The notes beneath the pieces are model-generated. The model had not been told where the DNA came from and ran no database searches. It was given only the letters and a program-made list of their open reading frames with translations. This document shows positions 33,641 through 34,582 of a DNA stretch of 34,582 nucleotides, one piece after another; the stretch's first letter is position 1, and each line of letters begins with the position of its first letter. Location: assembly GCA_015061335.1 (NCBI GenBank), contig SUWT01000022.1:1-34582 (forward strand), read 5' to 3'. This DNA comes from Lentimicrobiaceae bacterium. Lineage in GTDB: Bacteria > Bacteroidota > Bacteroidia > Bacteroidales > F082. Made by a program: the position numbers and the translations under genes.

Positions 33641-34456
33641 ATGACAATAGAAGATATCATTAAACCTGAAAACTTAGTCTATCAAAAATCTAAGTTATTG
33701 ACCGAAAAACCATTCCACTATTGTCCAGGTTGCGGTCACGGTACAACACACCGTATCATCGCTGAGGTTTTGGAAGAACTCGGCGTTGACGAAGATACTA
33801 TCGGCGTAGCTCCTGTAGGTTGTTCAGTTATGGCTTACGACTACTTCGATGTTGACTTCCAAGAAGCAGCACACGGTCGTGCACCAGCATTGGCAACAGG
33901 TCTCAAACGTGTATGGCCTAACAAAGTCATCTTCACATATCAAGGTGACGGCGACTTGGCAGCTATCGGAACAGCAGAAACAATCCACGCTTGCAACCGC
34001 GGTGAGAACATAACAATGATTTTCGTTAACAACGGCATCTATGGTATGACCGGCGGTCAAATGGCTCCAACAACATTGGAAGGCATGAAGACAGCTACAA
34101 CACCTTACGGACGTAAAGCTACTTTACCAGCAGGCGCAGGCTTCGACGGTATCCCATGCAATGGTTATCCATTAAGAATCACCGAACTCATCGCTCAACT
34201 TCCTGGTACAAAATACGTGACACGCCAAGCTGTTTATAATCCTGCTTGCGTACGTAAAGCCAAGGCTGCTATCAAGAAGGCTTTTGAAAACCAAATCAAT
34301 GGCAAGAGCGGTGTCAACTTCGTTGAAATCGTTTCTAACTGTAACTCCAACTGGAAGATGGAACCAGTAGCAGCTAACAAATGGTTAGTCGAAAATATGC
34401 TCCCATTCTATCCACTCGGTGACATTAAAGTCGATGGAAAGCTTGTTGAAAAATAA
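33641..34456 (+). CDS. 2-oxoacid:ferredoxin oxidoreductase, beta subunit (thiamine diphosphate binding)
   Basis: 271 residues. CPGCGHGTTHR near residues 28-38 is the conserved beta-subunit start of the catalytic fold, and GDGDLAAIGTAETIHACNRGENITMIFVNN is the thiamine diphosphate/magnesium motif (GDG...N-N). GMTGGQMAPTT follows as in KorB. The Cys pair CPGC without further cluster cysteines fits a four-subunit enzyme whose other iron-sulfur clusters sit in delta. Downstream gamma follows after 13 bp. Confidence 0.94.
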   Translation: MTIEDIIKPENLVYQKSKLLTEKPFHYCPGCGHGTTHRIIAEVLEELGVDEDTIGVAPVGCSVMAYDYFDVDFQEAAHGRAPALATGLKRVWPNKVIFTYQGDGDLAAIGTAETIHACNRGENITMIFVNNGIYGMTGGQMAPTTLEGMKTATTPYGRKATLPAGAGFDGIPCNGYPLRITELIAQLPGTKYVTRQAVYNPACVRKAKAAIKKAFENQINGKSGVNFVEIVSNCNSNWKMEPVAANKWLVENMLPFYPLGDIKVDGKLVEK

Positions 34457-34469
34457 AAAATTTAAAGCT

Positions 34470-34582
34470 ATGACAGAAGAAATTATTATTGCCGGTTTCG
34501 GCGGACAAGGTGTCTTGTCAATGGGTAAGATCCTTGCATATAGTGGTATCTTGGAAGGTAAAGAAGTCAGCTGGATGCCATC
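34470..34582 (+). CDS. 2-oxoacid:ferredoxin oxidoreductase, gamma subunit (cut by window end)
   Basis: Only the first about 37 codons are visible. MTEEIIIAGFGGQGVLSMGK followed by ILAYSGILEGKEVSWMP is the conserved N-terminus of gamma subunits (FGGQG motif). It completes the delta-alpha-beta-gamma operon. Confidence 0.9.
   Translation, partial: MTEEIIIAGFGGQGVLSMGKILAYSGILEGKEVSWMP

Overview
The window is AT-rich and reads as a chromosomal segment of an anaerobic member of the Bacteroidales, probably gut-associated. Supporting signs are promoter -7 boxes of the Bacteroidota type (TAnnTTTG), a four-subunit 2-oxoacid:ferredoxin oxidoreductase, Ser-type sulfatases with an anaerobic sulfatase-maturating enzyme, a BlaI/M56-TonB pair, an IS982-type transposase, and lipoproteins with lipoboxes ending in A/C-S-C. 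Species cannot be fixed from the sequence.

Layout. 1-192: a lone 3' half of a tRNA. 193-5726 (minus strand): an OYE-type flavin reductase and two short-chain dehydrogenases in an overlapping operon, with a clear homologue of eukaryotic steroid 5-alpha-reductase upstream. A decayed IS982-type element, an older remnant of the same element and a small lipoprotein lie between them. The 5-alpha-reductase is 1 nt behind an MsbA-like ABC exporter, itself downstream of purB. 9070-11787 (minus): a divergent lipocalin, then a BlaI repressor and an M56/TonB sensor protein broken by one in-frame stop. 12012-19848 (plus): lpd, a 484-bp array of three hairpin-forming repeats, then a tightly packed rfbC - lytic transglycosylase - uvrA - sulfatase run. 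19887-20891 (minus): a glucosaminidase with LysM repeats. 21004-26206 (plus): rsmG, an M16 protease and an MFS transporter flanked by two copies of a palindromic repeat. 26345-30467 (minus): tRNA-Val, a sulfatase overlapping its maturase gene, and a lipoprotein. 30859-34582 (plus): an aminotransferase and a 2-oxoacid:ferredoxin oxidoreductase operon (delta, alpha, beta, gamma cut by the window end).

How the genes may work together. The most notable unit is the reductive steroid-type set: OYE reductase, two SDRs and 5-alpha-reductase, all on the minus strand. This combination is what a pathway reducing delta-4-3-oxo steroids or bile acids to 5-alpha/5-beta, 3-hydroxy products would need, and related sets have been linked to isoallolithocholate formation in gut Bacteroidota. 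The substrate here is inferred, not shown. The two sulfatases both carry serine at the formylglycine position, so both should depend on the maturase at 27520-28683. The aminotransferase next to the oxoacid oxidoreductase fits amino acid fermentation or reductive amino acid synthesis.
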